From NCBI GenBank assembly GCA_015665275.1, contig JADFAL010000030.1:19501-83500 (forward strand): a stretch of DNA of 64,000 nt, in the 5' to 3' direction. Both the position numbers and the translations under genes were made by a program. The stretch is from Flavobacteriales bacterium. Lineage in GTDB: Bacteria; Bacteroidota; Bacteroidia; Flavobacteriales_D; Crocinitomicaceae. Below the pieces are notes generated by a model. The model was given only the letters and a program-made list of their open reading frames with translations. It was not told the origin of the DNA and ran no database searches. Below, in pieces: positions 26,290-36,936 of this stretch; the first letter of the stretch is position 1, and each line of letters starts with the position of its first letter.

Positions 26290-26967
26290 TTGAATTCTTC
26301 AATCAAACATATCTTACTATCAGTTTTATATGCTGCGCTATTTTATGTGTTTAGCATGTTAATAGGAGTTTGGCTGTTTCTCTTCGATCCATACGATTAT
26401 AACAACATCTTAGTGAGGTACGCTGACTTTATAATAGAGTCAATGGCACTTGTTATAGTTATTCTTTTCACATTACTGAACAAGACAAACCGTAGGGAGT
26501 TTACATTGAAAACTAAATGGTATTGATATGTAATTGCGATACTCTTCGGTTCCATTTTCGCATTCATTCAAGCCCCTCTGAATTGGTTCTACAATTACCT
26601 GACGGGTGATAACTATGGCATTCAGTACACCTTTGATAATTGGTAAGCATTTACATATCTCAATGTTTATTCCCACATACTTTTAGTGCCAATATCGGAG
26701 GAACTTTTTTTTCGTCAATTCATTCAGCGCAAGTTGCAAAAGTACACTTCGGCTGTCGTTGCAATTCTCGGATCAACAATTATCTTTTCTGCAGTGCATC
26801 TCCCATTTTATACGCTGCTAATGGGATATCCGGGATTTAATTTTCACCACGCCTATATTGTATTCTTCGGAGGCCTTATGCTATGCATTGTATATTACAA
26901 ATCACGTTCTATTGGTCCTGCAATAGCACTTCATATTGCTTGGAATACGATGGTAACTATTTGTTAG
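26290..26967 (+). pseudogene. CPBP (CAAX-type) intramembrane protease, interrupted by two in-frame stops
   Basis: Two track ORFs (26290-26526 and 26686-26967) share one frame, and the 159 bases between them are open except for TGA at 26524 and TAA at 26644. Read through, they give about 225 residues: several membrane helices, the glutamic protease motif SEELFFRQFIQ (EExxxR), FSAVHLPFY and a final HIAWN, the complete CPBP/Abi signature. No frameshift is needed, so the decay looks recent, or one or both stops are sequencing errors. The start is a TTG with no good alternative. CPBP members act in prenyl-protein or bacteriocin processing; this one is unlikely to be functional as written. Confidence 0.82.
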
Positions 26968-27044
26968 AAGGAATATCTCGATTTAGATTTCTCTCGTCTT
27001 TCTCTTTCTTCCCTTTAATCGTCACTTCGGTCTTCAGAAGCAAT

Positions 27045-27070
27045 GCCCCTTCTCCTCCAAAGAGGGGAGC
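27045..27070. repeat. REP-like imperfect palindrome
   Basis: GCCCCTTCTCCTCCAAAGAGGGGAGC folds as an imperfect hairpin of C-rich and G-rich arms. It lies in the 236-base gap between the CPBP pseudogene and the macroglobulin gene and resembles dispersed palindromes seen in Bacteroidota intergenic regions. Confidence 0.5.
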
Positions 27071-27098
27071 GTCCGAAAAACATTTTCAAATTCGGTTA

Positions 27099-27111
27099 TC
27101 GAGCTAGTCGA
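27099..27111. repeat. Copy of the TCGAGCTnGTCGA repeat
   Basis: TCGAGCTAGTCGA differs at one base from the 13-mer core TCGAGCTTGTCGA found downstream of pbpC at 43325. It lies just upstream of the alpha-2-macroglobulin gene. Confidence 0.45.
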
Positions 27112-27203
27112 CAAACGAATTCTCAAAAAAAACCTACGCTTAATCAAACACCCTTATAAATACGCGTGAAAGGAAGCAGATTTGAGTTATCAAAATCTGT
27201 GTT

Positions 27204-30200
27204 ATGAACCATCCGTCCAATTCGAAATCAATCAAGGGAGTTTCTTTTCCTTTCCTATTCTTTATCTTTTGTTTGTTGATCTGCATTCTCGCCTCTTGTG
27301 GAAATTCAGCCCCTGAAATCATTAAGGTAGATCCACAGTTTCGCGAGTATGTTTCGGGGTACTCTTCCGGGATGGTGGAACGCGACGAAGCCATTCGTAT
27401 CGAACTTGTTGATCCGATTCCAAGTGGAATGACTAACAAACAATTGCAAAAGTATTTCAGCATCTCTCCTGAGGTTAAAGGAGAAGTAGAGCAAATGGGA
27501 GAGCGTGTGATTCGATTCATCCCCAATAAAAAATTGCCTTCTGGACAGTTCTTTACCGCCACCTTGAATTTAGAGAAGTTCACCAAAGTAAAAGAAGGTT
27601 ACGAAGAATTTAAATTTCAATTCTCTACGTTCAAACAAGAACTTAGCGTTGAAGTAGACGGATTAGAGGCTTACAATCGACATGAGATTCGATATCAGAA
27701 ATTGACAGGTTCCATTGAAACGCGGGATTACGTAGATGAGTATCACCTGCGTAAAACCTTGACCGTTTTACTGGATGGAAAACCAATCAAATATACCCTA
27801 GAACACGATTACGGAAACGAGTATACGTTCTATTCAGACAGTATCAAGCGAACGAATGAAGCGCGGATGGTTACCGTGCGGTGGAACGGAAAATCTATTC
27901 GTTCTGAAGACAAAGGCGAACGTAAAATTAAGGTGTCCGCATTGGATGATTTCTCTGTTACGGCAGTGAATGTGCATGATGATGAAGATCAGGACATCGA
28001 AGCGCGATTTGGTGATCCAATCAAGCTAGGACAAGTATTGAACGGGCTCGTGCGTTTGGAGGATGAACAAGGAAATAGCGTAAAGGGGTTAACCTACGAT
28101 ATTGATTTCAACATTGTACGCGTGTACTTACCAAATCGATTGACCGGGAAATATACCGTGCATTGTGACGCGGGAATTAAGAACGTTGCGGATGGCAAGA
28201 TGAAGAAAGCGGTGAAGCACCAAATTCTTCTGGAGGCAGCGAAACCGAAAGTACGTTTGATTGGATCGGGATCGATTTTGCCGAACTCACAAGGATTGAT
28301 TTTCCCTATCGAGGCCATTGCATTGAAAGCGGTGGACGTGCGAATTATCAAGATTTACGAGAAAAATATCCAACATTTTCTCCAAGTAAACGATTTGGAT
28401 GGTGACGATGAGTTGACCCGCTTCGGAAAGATTATCGCCGAAAAAAAGGTGCGCTTGGATTATGATAAAACAATGGATTTGAACCAATGGAACCGTCATG
28501 TACTCGACCTAGAGAAGTGGATTAAAGCGGAGCCAGGAGCAATTTATCAGGTTGCCATTCGATTCAACAAATCATACTCAACGTGCGAATGCAATGATGA
28601 GCAAGAGAAAAAAATTGAAAAAACGGCCAGTGAAGCCTGGACGGAAAGCGATTGGCACACCTGGGGATTTGACGGCTATTCCTCTTGGGGAGGATATCGC
28701 GATCGTTCCCCTTGCGACGATTCCTATTACTATGGAGCCGCAGTGCAACGAAACATTCTAGCATCCAACATTGGGATGATGTTTAAGTTGGAGGTTGACA
28801 AGAAGTCCACGGCATTCCTTACCGATATGATTTCAGCATCTCCCATGGGGAACACGGAAGTTGCGTACTACGATTACGTCGGGAAATTGATTGCAAAAGG
28901 GCGTACGAACTCCGAAGGAATGTTCACCAAGAAATTGAAGCGAAAACCTTTTCTGATGATTGCCAAAAGTGGACGTCAACGCGGTTATTTAAAACTGGCT
29001 GATGGTAAGGCGAACTCCATGAGTAAATTCGATGTTTCCGGTGAGAATGCCCAGGAGGGAATCAAAGGGTATTTGTACACGGAACGCGGTGTTTGGCGCC
29101 CGGGAGATTCCATCTATGTGAACTTCATGTTGCAGGACAAAAAGAACAAATTGCCCGACAATCACCCAGTGAATTTTGAACTAAAAGATCCTTCTGGAAA
29201 TACCTTGTATGACATCAGTCGAAATACGCATGTGAACGGAATTTATACGTTCAGAGTCGCTACGAGAGCTGATGGAAAAACCGGAAATTATGAGGCGGAG
29301 GTTGTTGTCGGAAATTATCGTTACTCAAAGTTATTGAAGGTAGAAACGATTAAACCGAATCGCTTGAAAATTTACTTAGATGCCGATGTTGCAAACACTA
29401 AAGATTCCTGTGAAATTAAGGCGGAATGGTTACACGGAGCAAAGGCTAATGGATTGCGGGCAAATGTGGAATTACAACTGCGTCCTATGCGCACGTCTTT
29501 CAAGAAATTTAAAGGGTATCATTTTGATTCACCTATTCGAAATGGGGGCTATCAAGAGTTCACCGTCTTTGATGGAGATTTAGATAAGAACGGAATTGCG
29601 GCATTTACAAATTCTGTAGCTGAGATCTCCGAATCACCAGGAATGCTACTCGCCAATTATGTAACGAAAGTTTACGAAAAAGGAGGAGATTACAGCATCG
29701 ATAGGAAGACATCTACGTACTCGCCATATGATGCGTATATCGGTTTCAAAGCACCGAAAGGATCGGTTTATGATCGAACCTTAGAAACGGCCAAAAACCA
29801 CATTTTCAAATTCGTTTCAGTGGATTCCAAAGGGAAACTACAAGGGAAACGTAAAATTCATCTGCGCATCTACAAAATGGATAAGAACTGGTGGTATTCT
29901 GGCGATCGCAACGTGACAGCCTATAATTATCAAGAGTCGGCAGTATTATTTCGAGATACAATGCTTTACACCTACAAAGGCAAGAAGGATTTCACGTTCA
30001 GTGTGCCGAAATACGAATACGGAAACTATCTCATGGTAGCTACGGACGAAGAAAGTGGACACGAGACAGGTCAGATTGTGCGATTTGATTGGTCGTACTG
30101 GAGTCGTGCGAATAGAAGTGATGCTTCGAAAGCGACGATGTTGACCTTTTCCACAGACAAAAAAACATACACGAAAGGGGAAACGGTTCGCTTGAGCATT

Positions 30201-32723
30201 CCTTCCCCATCGAATGGACGGGCTTTGGTATCAGTAGAAACCAGCGATAAGATTGTTAAGAAATTCTGGATCGAAACAAAGGAGGGAGAAACGGTGCATG
30301 AATTCGTGACTACGGCGGATATGGCTCCGAATGCCTTCTTGCACGTGACCATGATCCAACCACACAACAGTACTAAGAATGATTTACCCATTCGCATGTA
30401 TGGTGTGATGCCAATCATGGTGGATGATCCATTTACGCACTTACACCCATCGATTGCGATGAAGGATGAAATTCGCCCGGAATCAACAGCGAGTATTAAG
30501 GTAAGTGAAGAAAACGGTCGAAAGATGTCGTATACATTGGCCATTGTAGATGATGGCTTGTTGGATTTGACGCATTTCCAAACACCCCAACCCTGGAATA
30601 CGTTCTATGCAAAAGAGGCTTTGGGGATCCAGACATGGGATATGTACGATGATGTTCTGGGTGCGTATTCAGGCAGTCTTGATCATTTACTTAGCGTTGG
30701 TGGAGGAGCAGGAGCCATTGTCGGGAATGGTCCGAAAGCAAATCGATTCCCGCCGATGGTACGTTTCCTAGGGCCATTTGAAATTCCTGCAGGAGGATCA
30801 AAGACACACAAAGTGGATTTTCCATCATACATTGGATCGGTACGTGTAATGGTGGTAGCACGAGACGAAGAGTCGTATGGAAATGCCCACAAGACGGTGA
30901 AAGTGAAGAAGCCATTGATGGTATTGGCAACGATGCCAAGAGTTCTTGGTCCAGGAGAAACGTTTTCACTTCCGGTGGATGTATTCGCGATGGAAAAGCA
31001 CATTAAGAATGTCAAAGTGACGATAGAAAGTAATGACATTTTTGTGAATGAGGACGCCACATCGAAATCGATTGAGTTTACGCAGGAAGGGGATGAAATA
31101 GTGAATTTCAAACTAAGAACGAAGGAGAAAATTGGAATTGGAAAAGTGAAGATCAAAGCCGTTTGTGGAAATGAAGTGGCAACGCAGGAGATTGAAATTG
31201 ACATCCGACCATCCAATCCATATACGTTTGATACGGAAGAATTTCAACTAGCGGGTGGTGCAAGCGCCAATGCTGAGGTGGTATTTGACGGATTGGAAGG
31301 AAGTCAGGAGGCGACCGTTTCTGTTTCTACGGTTCCACAAATGAATCTAGAGAAACGTTTGAAATATTTGGTGCATTATCCGCATGGATGTGTGGAGCAG
31401 ACTACCAGTTCTGTATTCCCGCAATTGTATTTAACTGTTCTGGAAGAACTTACAACAAAGCAAAAGGAAGAGATCACGTACAATATAAAAGCCGGAATTG
31501 AACGATTGCAATTGTTCCAGACCTACGAAGGTGGATTTGCCTACTGGCCGGGAGGATCGACTTCGAGCGAATGGGGAACAAGCTACGCGGGTCATTTCTT
31601 GCTGGAAGCCGAGCACTTGGGATACAAACTACCACCCGGGCTGAAGGATCGTTGGATTGAATACCAGAAAGATCGCGCTGCGGAATGGAACAGTTTCAGC
31701 TCTGGAAAAGGCGCTCAATTGACCCAAGCATACCGATTGTACCTGCTCGCTTTGGCTGGAAGTCCCGATGTTGGATCGATGAACCGATTGAAAGAATCGG
31801 GGAACTTGAGCACCACTGCATCTTGGAGATTGGCGACAGCTTATGGTAAAATTGGACAGTTGGAAACGGCTCGGGAGATGACAAAAAACTTAAAGACGCA
31901 AGTTTCAGCCTTCACAGAACTAACAGGGACATTTGGGTCTGAGGTTCGTGATAGAGCCATCATTTTAGAAGCACAAACTGCATTGAAACAGAACGATGGT
32001 GCTATGGCATCTATGAAGAATTTGGCGCAGAAAATGCGATCGAAAGAATGGATGAGCACTCAGGAAACTGCGTATTCGTTGATTGCAATTGGAAGGTTCG
32101 CGAAAGCGAGTTCGAATACTGCAAAATCTACCTTCTCACTTACCGTTGATGGGAAGGCACAAACTTCCAGCATCGGCAAAAAACTCGTCAACTTTAGTAT
32201 TTCAGAGAAAAATGGGAAGCGATCTCTGAAGTTGAAAAATACGGGAAGTACCTCTTTGTTCGTTACTGTAACTACAAGAAAGATTCCGAAGGTAGGGAAG
32301 GAGAAGGACAAGAATTCAAAATTAAAGGCCACCATTTCATATCAAGATATGGATGGGAAATCACTTGATCCGACGAAAATCAAACAGGGTACTGAATTCT
32401 ATGCTGTGGTAAAATTGCACAATATCACCAGTATGAATTACAACGAAATGGCTTTGAATCAGATTTTCCCAAGCGGATGGGAAGTGTACAACTCACGCAT
32501 GTTTGGTGGGCAATCCTCGGGTACGAATATTGATTATCAAGATATACGAGACGACCGCGTTTTGACCTACTATTCCTTGAATGCTTACGCGAGAACGAGT
32601 ATTAAAGTCCGATTGCATGCCACGTACAAAGGGAAATTCTATTTACCCGGTGTGTACACGGAAGCGATGTATGATCATACGATTCATGCGCAGCGTAAAG
32701 GTCAATGGGTTGAAGTTATTTGA
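27204..32723 (+). CDS. Bacterial alpha-2-macroglobulin lipoprotein (protease trap)
   Basis: 1839 residues. Lipoprotein signal with lipobox LASC (Cys about 33). Repeated macroglobulin (MG) beta-domains fill the first ~1200 residues, and the thioester motif is intact as PHGCVEQTTS (reactive Cys about 1396), followed by the helical thioester domain (YEGGFAYWPGGSTSSEWGTSYAGHFL) and a terminal receptor-binding-like domain. It is thought to trap invading proteases covalently in the periplasm, protecting the envelope when the wall is breached. Its usual partner PBP1C is encoded 8 kb away rather than adjacent. The length is typical of large Bacteroidota homologues. Confidence 0.92.
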   Translation: MNHPSNSKSIKGVSFPFLFFIFCLLICILASCGNSAPEIIKVDPQFREYVSGYSSGMVERDEAIRIELVDPIPSGMTNKQLQKYFSISPEVKGEVEQMGERVIRFIPNKKLPSGQFFTATLNLEKFTKVKEGYEEFKFQFSTFKQELSVEVDGLEAYNRHEIRYQKLTGSIETRDYVDEYHLRKTLTVLLDGKPIKYTLEHDYGNEYTFYSDSIKRTNEARMVTVRWNGKSIRSEDKGERKIKVSALDDFSVTAVNVHDDEDQDIEARFGDPIKLGQVLNGLVRLEDEQGNSVKGLTYDIDFNIVRVYLPNRLTGKYTVHCDAGIKNVADGKMKKAVKHQILLEAAKPKVRLIGSGSILPNSQGLIFPIEAIALKAVDVRIIKIYEKNIQHFLQVNDLDGDDELTRFGKIIAEKKVRLDYDKTMDLNQWNRHVLDLEKWIKAEPGAIYQVAIRFNKSYSTCECNDEQEKKIEKTASEAWTESDWHTWGFDGYSSWGGYRDRSPCDDSYYYGAAVQRNILASNIGMMFKLEVDKKSTAFLTDMISASPMGNTEVAYYDYVGKLIAKGRTNSEGMFTKKLKRKPFLMIAKSGRQRGYLKLADGKANSMSKFDVSGENAQEGIKGYLYTERGVWRPGDSIYVNFMLQDKKNKLPDNHPVNFELKDPSGNTLYDISRNTHVNGIYTFRVATRADGKTGNYEAEVVVGNYRYSKLLKVETIKPNRLKIYLDADVANTKDSCEIKAEWLHGAKANGLRANVELQLRPMRTSFKKFKGYHFDSPIRNGGYQEFTVFDGDLDKNGIAAFTNSVAEISESPGMLLANYVTKVYEKGGDYSIDRKTSTYSPYDAYIGFKAPKGSVYDRTLETAKNHIFKFVSVDSKGKLQGKRKIHLRIYKMDKNWWYSGDRNVTAYNYQESAVLFRDTMLYTYKGKKDFTFSVPKYEYGNYLMVATDEESGHETGQIVRFDWSYWSRANRSDASKATMLTFSTDKKTYTKGETVRLSIPSPSNGRALVSVETSDKIVKKFWIETKEGETVHEFVTTADMAPNAFLHVTMIQPHNSTKNDLPIRMYGVMPIMVDDPFTHLHPSIAMKDEIRPESTASIKVSEENGRKMSYTLAIVDDGLLDLTHFQTPQPWNTFYAKEALGIQTWDMYDDVLGAYSGSLDHLLSVGGGAGAIVGNGPKANRFPPMVRFLGPFEIPAGGSKTHKVDFPSYIGSVRVMVVARDEESYGNAHKTVKVKKPLMVLATMPRVLGPGETFSLPVDVFAMEKHIKNVKVTIESNDIFVNEDATSKSIEFTQEGDEIVNFKLRTKEKIGIGKVKIKAVCGNEVATQEIEIDIRPSNPYTFDTEEFQLAGGASANAEVVFDGLEGSQEATVSVSTVPQMNLEKRLKYLVHYPHGCVEQTTSSVFPQLYLTVLEELTTKQKEEITYNIKAGIERLQLFQTYEGGFAYWPGGSTSSEWGTSYAGHFLLEAEHLGYKLPPGLKDRWIEYQKDRAAEWNSFSSGKGAQLTQAYRLYLLALAGSPDVGSMNRLKESGNLSTTASWRLATAYGKIGQLETAREMTKNLKTQVSAFTELTGTFGSEVRDRAIILEAQTALKQNDGAMASMKNLAQKMRSKEWMSTQETAYSLIAIGRFAKASSNTAKSTFSLTVDGKAQTSSIGKKLVNFSISEKNGKRSLKLKNTGSTSLFVTVTTRKIPKVGKEKDKNSKLKATISYQDMDGKSLDPTKIKQGTEFYAVVKLHNITSMNYNEMALNQIFPSGWEVYNSRMFGGQSSGTNIDYQDIRDDRVLTYYSLNAYARTSIKVRLHATYKGKFYLPGVYTEAMYDHTIHAQRKGQWVEVI

Positions 32724-32873
32724 TTAGCCACTTAGATGAAGTCCTGGCGCATCAAAGGTAAAAGTGACAGTCTGTTGTGCTGATAGACGTCCTTGGTAGA
32801 GACAGTTTCGGGCGATTGTTTCTGCATAAGATTTTTAGGTTGACTGGAGGGTGCGCCCAGGCGCTATTGGGAG

Positions 32874-32955
32874 TTAGGAGTTATGAATTACTGAGTTATG
32901 GTCTTCGAGCTGCGACGTACTGAGCTTGCCGAAGTGTCGAGAAGCCGAAGCATCG
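32874..32955. repeat. Intergenic repeat unit downstream of the macroglobulin gene
   Basis: Begins with TTAGGAGTTATGAATTACTGAGTTATG, matched at 23 of 27 positions by 43249-43275 after pbpC, then a GGTCTTCGAGC segment also present there, followed by degenerate palindromic sequence (GAGCTTGCCGAAGTGTCGAG). The preceding 150 bases (32724-32873) hold nothing I recognise. Confidence 0.6.
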
Positions 32956-33824
32956 AGATATGAGTTAAAATATTTAACAGTAGAACGAGCGAAAAATAAA
33001 ATCTTGATATTGTTTTTGGTGGTCGGAGGTATCATGTCGTCTTGTATTCGAAGAAATGATTCGAGTATAGGTAAAGGTATTCGGACCTCACAATTGGAAA
33101 TGCAACATATCGTGCGGTTGGATTCAGCGGAAGTGATCCTTCTTCAAGATACACGTTCAAATCGAGCGGTATTGGATTCATTTCTTGTGGATTATGCCGT
33201 CGTGAGGAGAACAGATTCACTTTTGTCTAGAGAATGCGACTGGTACTGTTTGAAATCGTTGGTAGAGTACAATTCAGCTGTCAATTGCAGATTTATATTG
33301 ATCTTCCAAGTACGCCTTCGTTTCGCCTGAATGCTATCATGAAAAGAGGTCTGTCCAAATACAAGGATGATTTTCTTGGAAGGCTGCGTGATTTGGATGA
33401 AGACGTAGATCCCTTCATAGTTAAAGGGATGTATAGTGATTTCAGAGCGCAGTTAATTTCTGCCTATGAAGATTCCGTGCATATTAGTTTCTGTTTTGCA
33501 ATCGACGATTATTTAGCTGGCGCCCCTCATGGTAATCATTATTATCAATCATTCAATTTTGATAAAAGGACAGGGAGAGAAGTCACATTTGCTGATTTGT
33601 TTTCCGTTGAAACACCAGAGGATTCGAGTTTGATTTGCGAATTAATCAAAGCTTCCGTAGACGAGGTTGGACTTGATCCTTTCGATGTTTATGAATATGA
33701 TTTCAATTTAAATAAAGGATACGTCGTCTTTAATTTCGATGCATACGAAATAGCCTCTTATGGCTTTGGTTCAACCGAAAAGCATTGTTCGCGCGTTTCG
33801 GAAATGATCGACAATAACATTTAG
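32926..33824 (+). pseudogene. DUF4163/DUF3298-type lipoprotein, frameshifted
   Basis: The 5' part (frame of ORF 32926-33330) holds a hydrophobic segment and lipobox-like end (ILFLVVGGIMSSC). From about 33285 the coherent sequence moves to the frame of ORF 33234-33824, where TGREVTFADLF and FNLNKGYVVFNFDAYEIASYGFG are DUF3298 (RsiV-like) signatures. One frameshift near TCAATTGCAGATT would join them. No good ATG exists upstream of the signal segment, and the 5' end merges into the repeat. The gene is probably inactive. Function of intact homologues is poorly known (possible lysozyme- or sugar-binding). Confidence 0.68.
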
Positions 33825-33858
33825 CGCGCTCAATTCTTGTTGAGTATAGTTCAAAAAA

Positions 33859-33887
33859 AATCCCCGTTGAATTACTCAACGGGGATT
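33859..33887. terminator. Bidirectional terminator between convergent genes
   Basis: AATCCCCGTTGA and TCAACGGGGATT form a perfect 12-bp stem with loop ATTAC, flanked by A-run and T-run, so it can end transcription from the DUF3298 remnant and from the leftward T9SS protein gene. Confidence 0.92.
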
Positions 33888-33908
33888 TTAATATGGTGAA
33901 GTGATCTT

Positions 33909-36884
33909 TTACTTGATAACCACTTTTCTTACTGTTTTGTGTTCTCCCGCAGAAATCTTCAAGAAGTACATTCCTTCCGGTTGATTGCTCAACTGAACAT
34001 GCTGAGTGTACGCTCCTTCCACTGTTCCAGCTTCAGATGACCAAACAATGGCACCGCGAACGTCTGTCAATTCAAATGATAGATCCAATCCTTCGCTCAA
34101 GTTCATATCGATAGTGAATGAACCGTTGTTTGGGTTAGGATAAACGTCCAACGAAGTGAACATTGGTAATTCATCAACACTTACCAAGTTTGCGTTCATG
34201 TTTTGAGTTGACACATCTGTACCACAATCTCCGGTTACGGTCAGTGTAATTACGTAATCACCAGTATCTGCATAAACGTGCGTTGGATTCGGATCCGTTG
34301 AAGTGTTTCCATCTCCAAAATCCCATAAGTAACTTGTGGCATCCGTGGATGTATTTGTCAACTGAGCAGTCAAGAATGACGTAAATAAATCGAAACTTGC
34401 CACTGCCTCCGGAAGGTGTGCAACATACGTTGTAGGATTTGCCTGACCACATGATGTCGTAATTAGTACCGATAACGTCCCTTCGTTAAATGCAGTTACG
34501 GTTGGAGTTGTATTTCCTGTGTTCCATAAGTAAGTAGCATCGTTCGTTGGCTGCCATCCGCCTAAAACAAGCGAATCACCATTACAGTACCACAACGTGT
34601 CATCTTCGAACGCCAAGTTGTCCAAGCCAAGGAATTCATCTGCCCCAATGTCTGGTGTAACAGTGTCACGCGTTTGACCGTCGAAGTCAGTTGTCAACCA
34701 AGAGAATGGCATTGCACCAGCGTCTATAAATTGTCCTTGACACATATGCAAATCTTCCATTGAGTTGAAGATTGGGTCCAAAGTATCTGATGCAGTATCA
34801 AATCCGGTAGTGGTTTGCCAAGTATCAATATCATTGATGTTCGCTGTGAAGTAGAACGGAATTCCGTTCGGTGCATAGAAATTGTTGTTTTCCGATTCAG
34901 ACAATCCATTATTAACATACATCGCATATCCTGGCCCCATATTGCTTAAGATGTTGTTGTATATTTTATTGTTCGTTCCTCCTGTGATGTAGAATGCACG
35001 AGATGAGACTCCATTCGACTGCAGGTTCACACTGTTGTTGGTGATCAATTGGTTCGTACTTCCCGTGAAATAGATTCCGTAAGAAGTACTAGTACTGTTG
35101 GTGTCTCCAACATGAATCATGTTGTTGTAGTATTGAGCTGGATTTAAAGCCTGTGCGTCACAGTTGGAAGCATAGATTCCGTATCCGTATCTCATTCCGC
35201 GAACGTCATTTCCACTTATTTGTGAAGCTCCATCACAGTATACCATGTAAAGACGGTAGATAGATCCTGTGTAGAATGTACCGGGAGTGAAGATGTTATT
35301 AGAAACTTCAATGTCTTCCTGGTAATATAAGTGCGGTCCACGGTAGTAGAAATCTTGGAATGTGTTGTTACGTAACGCCGTTCCTTTTTCCAATGTCGTT
35401 GTTCCGTCACCGTACCAATACATTGAGTAAGAACCATTTTCGAATAAGTTTCCATCAAATACGTTCATACTATCGATAGATCCCCCTGCTCCAGAATAGA
35501 ACAGCGCAAAATTTGTAGAGGTTGTAGTAACGGGATTGGCAGTTCTAAAGACATTCCCATTCCAATGGTTGAATGAGGAGCCACCGGTTACTTCAAACAC
35601 ACGACCGAAAGAGGTGCCTGAATTTTGGAATGTAATGTCGTTGAAATGGAAGAAATCAGCTCCATCCATTTGTACTATATAGTTGTCATTTGTACTCGTT
35701 GAGGTGAAATCCAAAATTACTAAGGATGGATCGGCATTTTCACTTTGGATAGTCACTGTATTCGTTGCATTCATTCCAATTACTTCCGAAATGACAACTT
35801 GCTCTGTGTACGTTCCATCCTGAACATTCATCAAGACTGGTCCACAAACACCAAATGTGCTCAAGGCAGTTACTGCTTCATTAAATGTTAGAAAATCTCC
35901 TGTTGCACCGATAACGTAAGTACCGTTTAGTCCTGTAGTTGTGGTAATAGTAGTGGAATCGTTTCCATTTCCGGAAAGTGGCTCTATTACTCCGTTTGGT
36001 AAACCAGTATAAGCAGAAAGTACGTCACCGTCTGTGTACGCAACATTTCCAAGGTAAACACTGTCCGTTGCTCCAGGAGCAAGACTACCAGTCCAAACAA
36101 AAGTCGTTTGAGGTGCGGTATTCCATTCCCAATCAATGTTCACGGAAGTCAATGTATCCGTACCGTAGTTCGTCAATAGTACTTCAACAGAATCATTGAA
36201 GTTACATGTAGGAAGGGAAGGATTCAAAAATGCTGAAACACCAGCGTCTTCTGCTAGTAAGTCAAAAATATTCACATCGTCTATAGCAATGTCACTGTAG
36301 AAATTCGTTCCTGAAATGAAGCGCAAACGCACGATTACCGTGTCACCAACCCATGCGGCAAGGCTAATAGGTGGTGATTGTTGCCATTCGTTAAGGTTGT
36401 CCGTCCATGCCGGAACAATATCGTTTGTCCATGACGCACCGAAGTCATTACTTGCATCGATATGAAGTACCCCCATGGTAGAACCGTACATGTGGTACCA
36501 GAACTGAAATTGAACGTCGTTTGTTCCAACTAAGTTGATTTGCGGAGACCACAAGTTTGCTGTTCTGTTTGGATACCCTGTTCCGCTGCAGGAAGTTTCT
36601 ACATAAAGGTATTTTCCAGCACTGTTGCCAAGGGTATGATCTACTAATGGTCCAGTTGTCGATGAAGATGTTCCTCCAACATCGGTTAACCAATCAAGAT
36701 CGTCTCCGAGGTCATTGGTCCAGTTTTGGGAAAGGATACAAGATGCTCCACATCCAGTACCACAGTTTGTAAAGCTTTCGAAGTCTTGTTCGTAAGGGAA
36801 TGCATTGATTACTTGCGCATCGGTTCCACTTGCAAAGAAAATTACCGAAAGACTAAACACTAAATAGTGTAATCGATTTTTCAT
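33909..36884 (-). CDS. Large T9SS-secreted MAM/beta-helix/PKD surface protein
   Basis: 991 residues. Signal peptide (ends ASGTDAQ), then a MAM-like domain (residues ~28-210, start FPYEQDFESF), a CARDB-like Ig domain (~215-310), a right-handed parallel beta-helix (~340-720, many NNxF/I turns), a PKD domain (TSYLWDFGDGNTSTDPNPTHVY) and a type A sorting domain (LDVYPNPNNGSFTIDMNL ... GMYFLKISAGEH). Predicted to be exported by the type IX system and anchored at the surface as an adhesin or glycan-binding protein. A TAnnTTTG box lies 52 bases upstream, and a strong shared terminator follows. Confidence 0.88.
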   Translation of the reverse strand: MKNRLHYLVFSLSVIFFASGTDAQVINAFPYEQDFESFTNCGTGCGASCILSQNWTNDLGDDLDWLTDVGGTSSSTTGPLVDHTLGNSAGKYLYVETSCSGTGYPNRTANLWSPQINLVGTNDVQFQFWYHMYGSTMGVLHIDASNDFGASWTNDIVPAWTDNLNEWQQSPPISLAAWVGDTVIVRLRFISGTNFYSDIAIDDVNIFDLLAEDAGVSAFLNPSLPTCNFNDSVEVLLTNYGTDTLTSVNIDWEWNTAPQTTFVWTGSLAPGATDSVYLGNVAYTDGDVLSAYTGLPNGVIEPLSGNGNDSTTITTTTGLNGTYVIGATGDFLTFNEAVTALSTFGVCGPVLMNVQDGTYTEQVVISEVIGMNATNTVTIQSENADPSLVILDFTSTSTNDNYIVQMDGADFFHFNDITFQNSGTSFGRVFEVTGGSSFNHWNGNVFRTANPVTTTSTNFALFYSGAGGSIDSMNVFDGNLFENGSYSMYWYGDGTTTLEKGTALRNNTFQDFYYRGPHLYYQEDIEVSNNIFTPGTFYTGSIYRLYMVYCDGASQISGNDVRGMRYGYGIYASNCDAQALNPAQYYNNMIHVGDTNSTSTSYGIYFTGSTNQLITNNSVNLQSNGVSSRAFYITGGTNNKIYNNILSNMGPGYAMYVNNGLSESENNNFYAPNGIPFYFTANINDIDTWQTTTGFDTASDTLDPIFNSMEDLHMCQGQFIDAGAMPFSWLTTDFDGQTRDTVTPDIGADEFLGLDNLAFEDDTLWYCNGDSLVLGGWQPTNDATYLWNTGNTTPTVTAFNEGTLSVLITTSCGQANPTTYVAHLPEAVASFDLFTSFLTAQLTNTSTDATSYLWDFGDGNTSTDPNPTHVYADTGDYVITLTVTGDCGTDVSTQNMNANLVSVDELPMFTSLDVYPNPNNGSFTIDMNLSEGLDLSFELTDVRGAIVWSSEAGTVEGAYTQHVQLSNQPEGMYFLKISAGEHKTVRKVVIK

Positions 36885-36936
36885 AGGTTGAGATTTGATA
36901 GCAATAGTAAATACGGCGAAGTAGTTTACGACGTGG

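Noticed and set aside
26968-27203. Gap before the macroglobulin gene as a hidden gene
   Set aside because: Only palindromes and AT-rich DNA; no frame with a start codon and protein-like composition.
30071-31216. Long minus-strand ORFs (30071-30544, 30683-31216) opposite the macroglobulin gene
   Set aside because: They are antisense shadows of a well-supported 1839-residue coding frame and have no recognisable domain or promoter.
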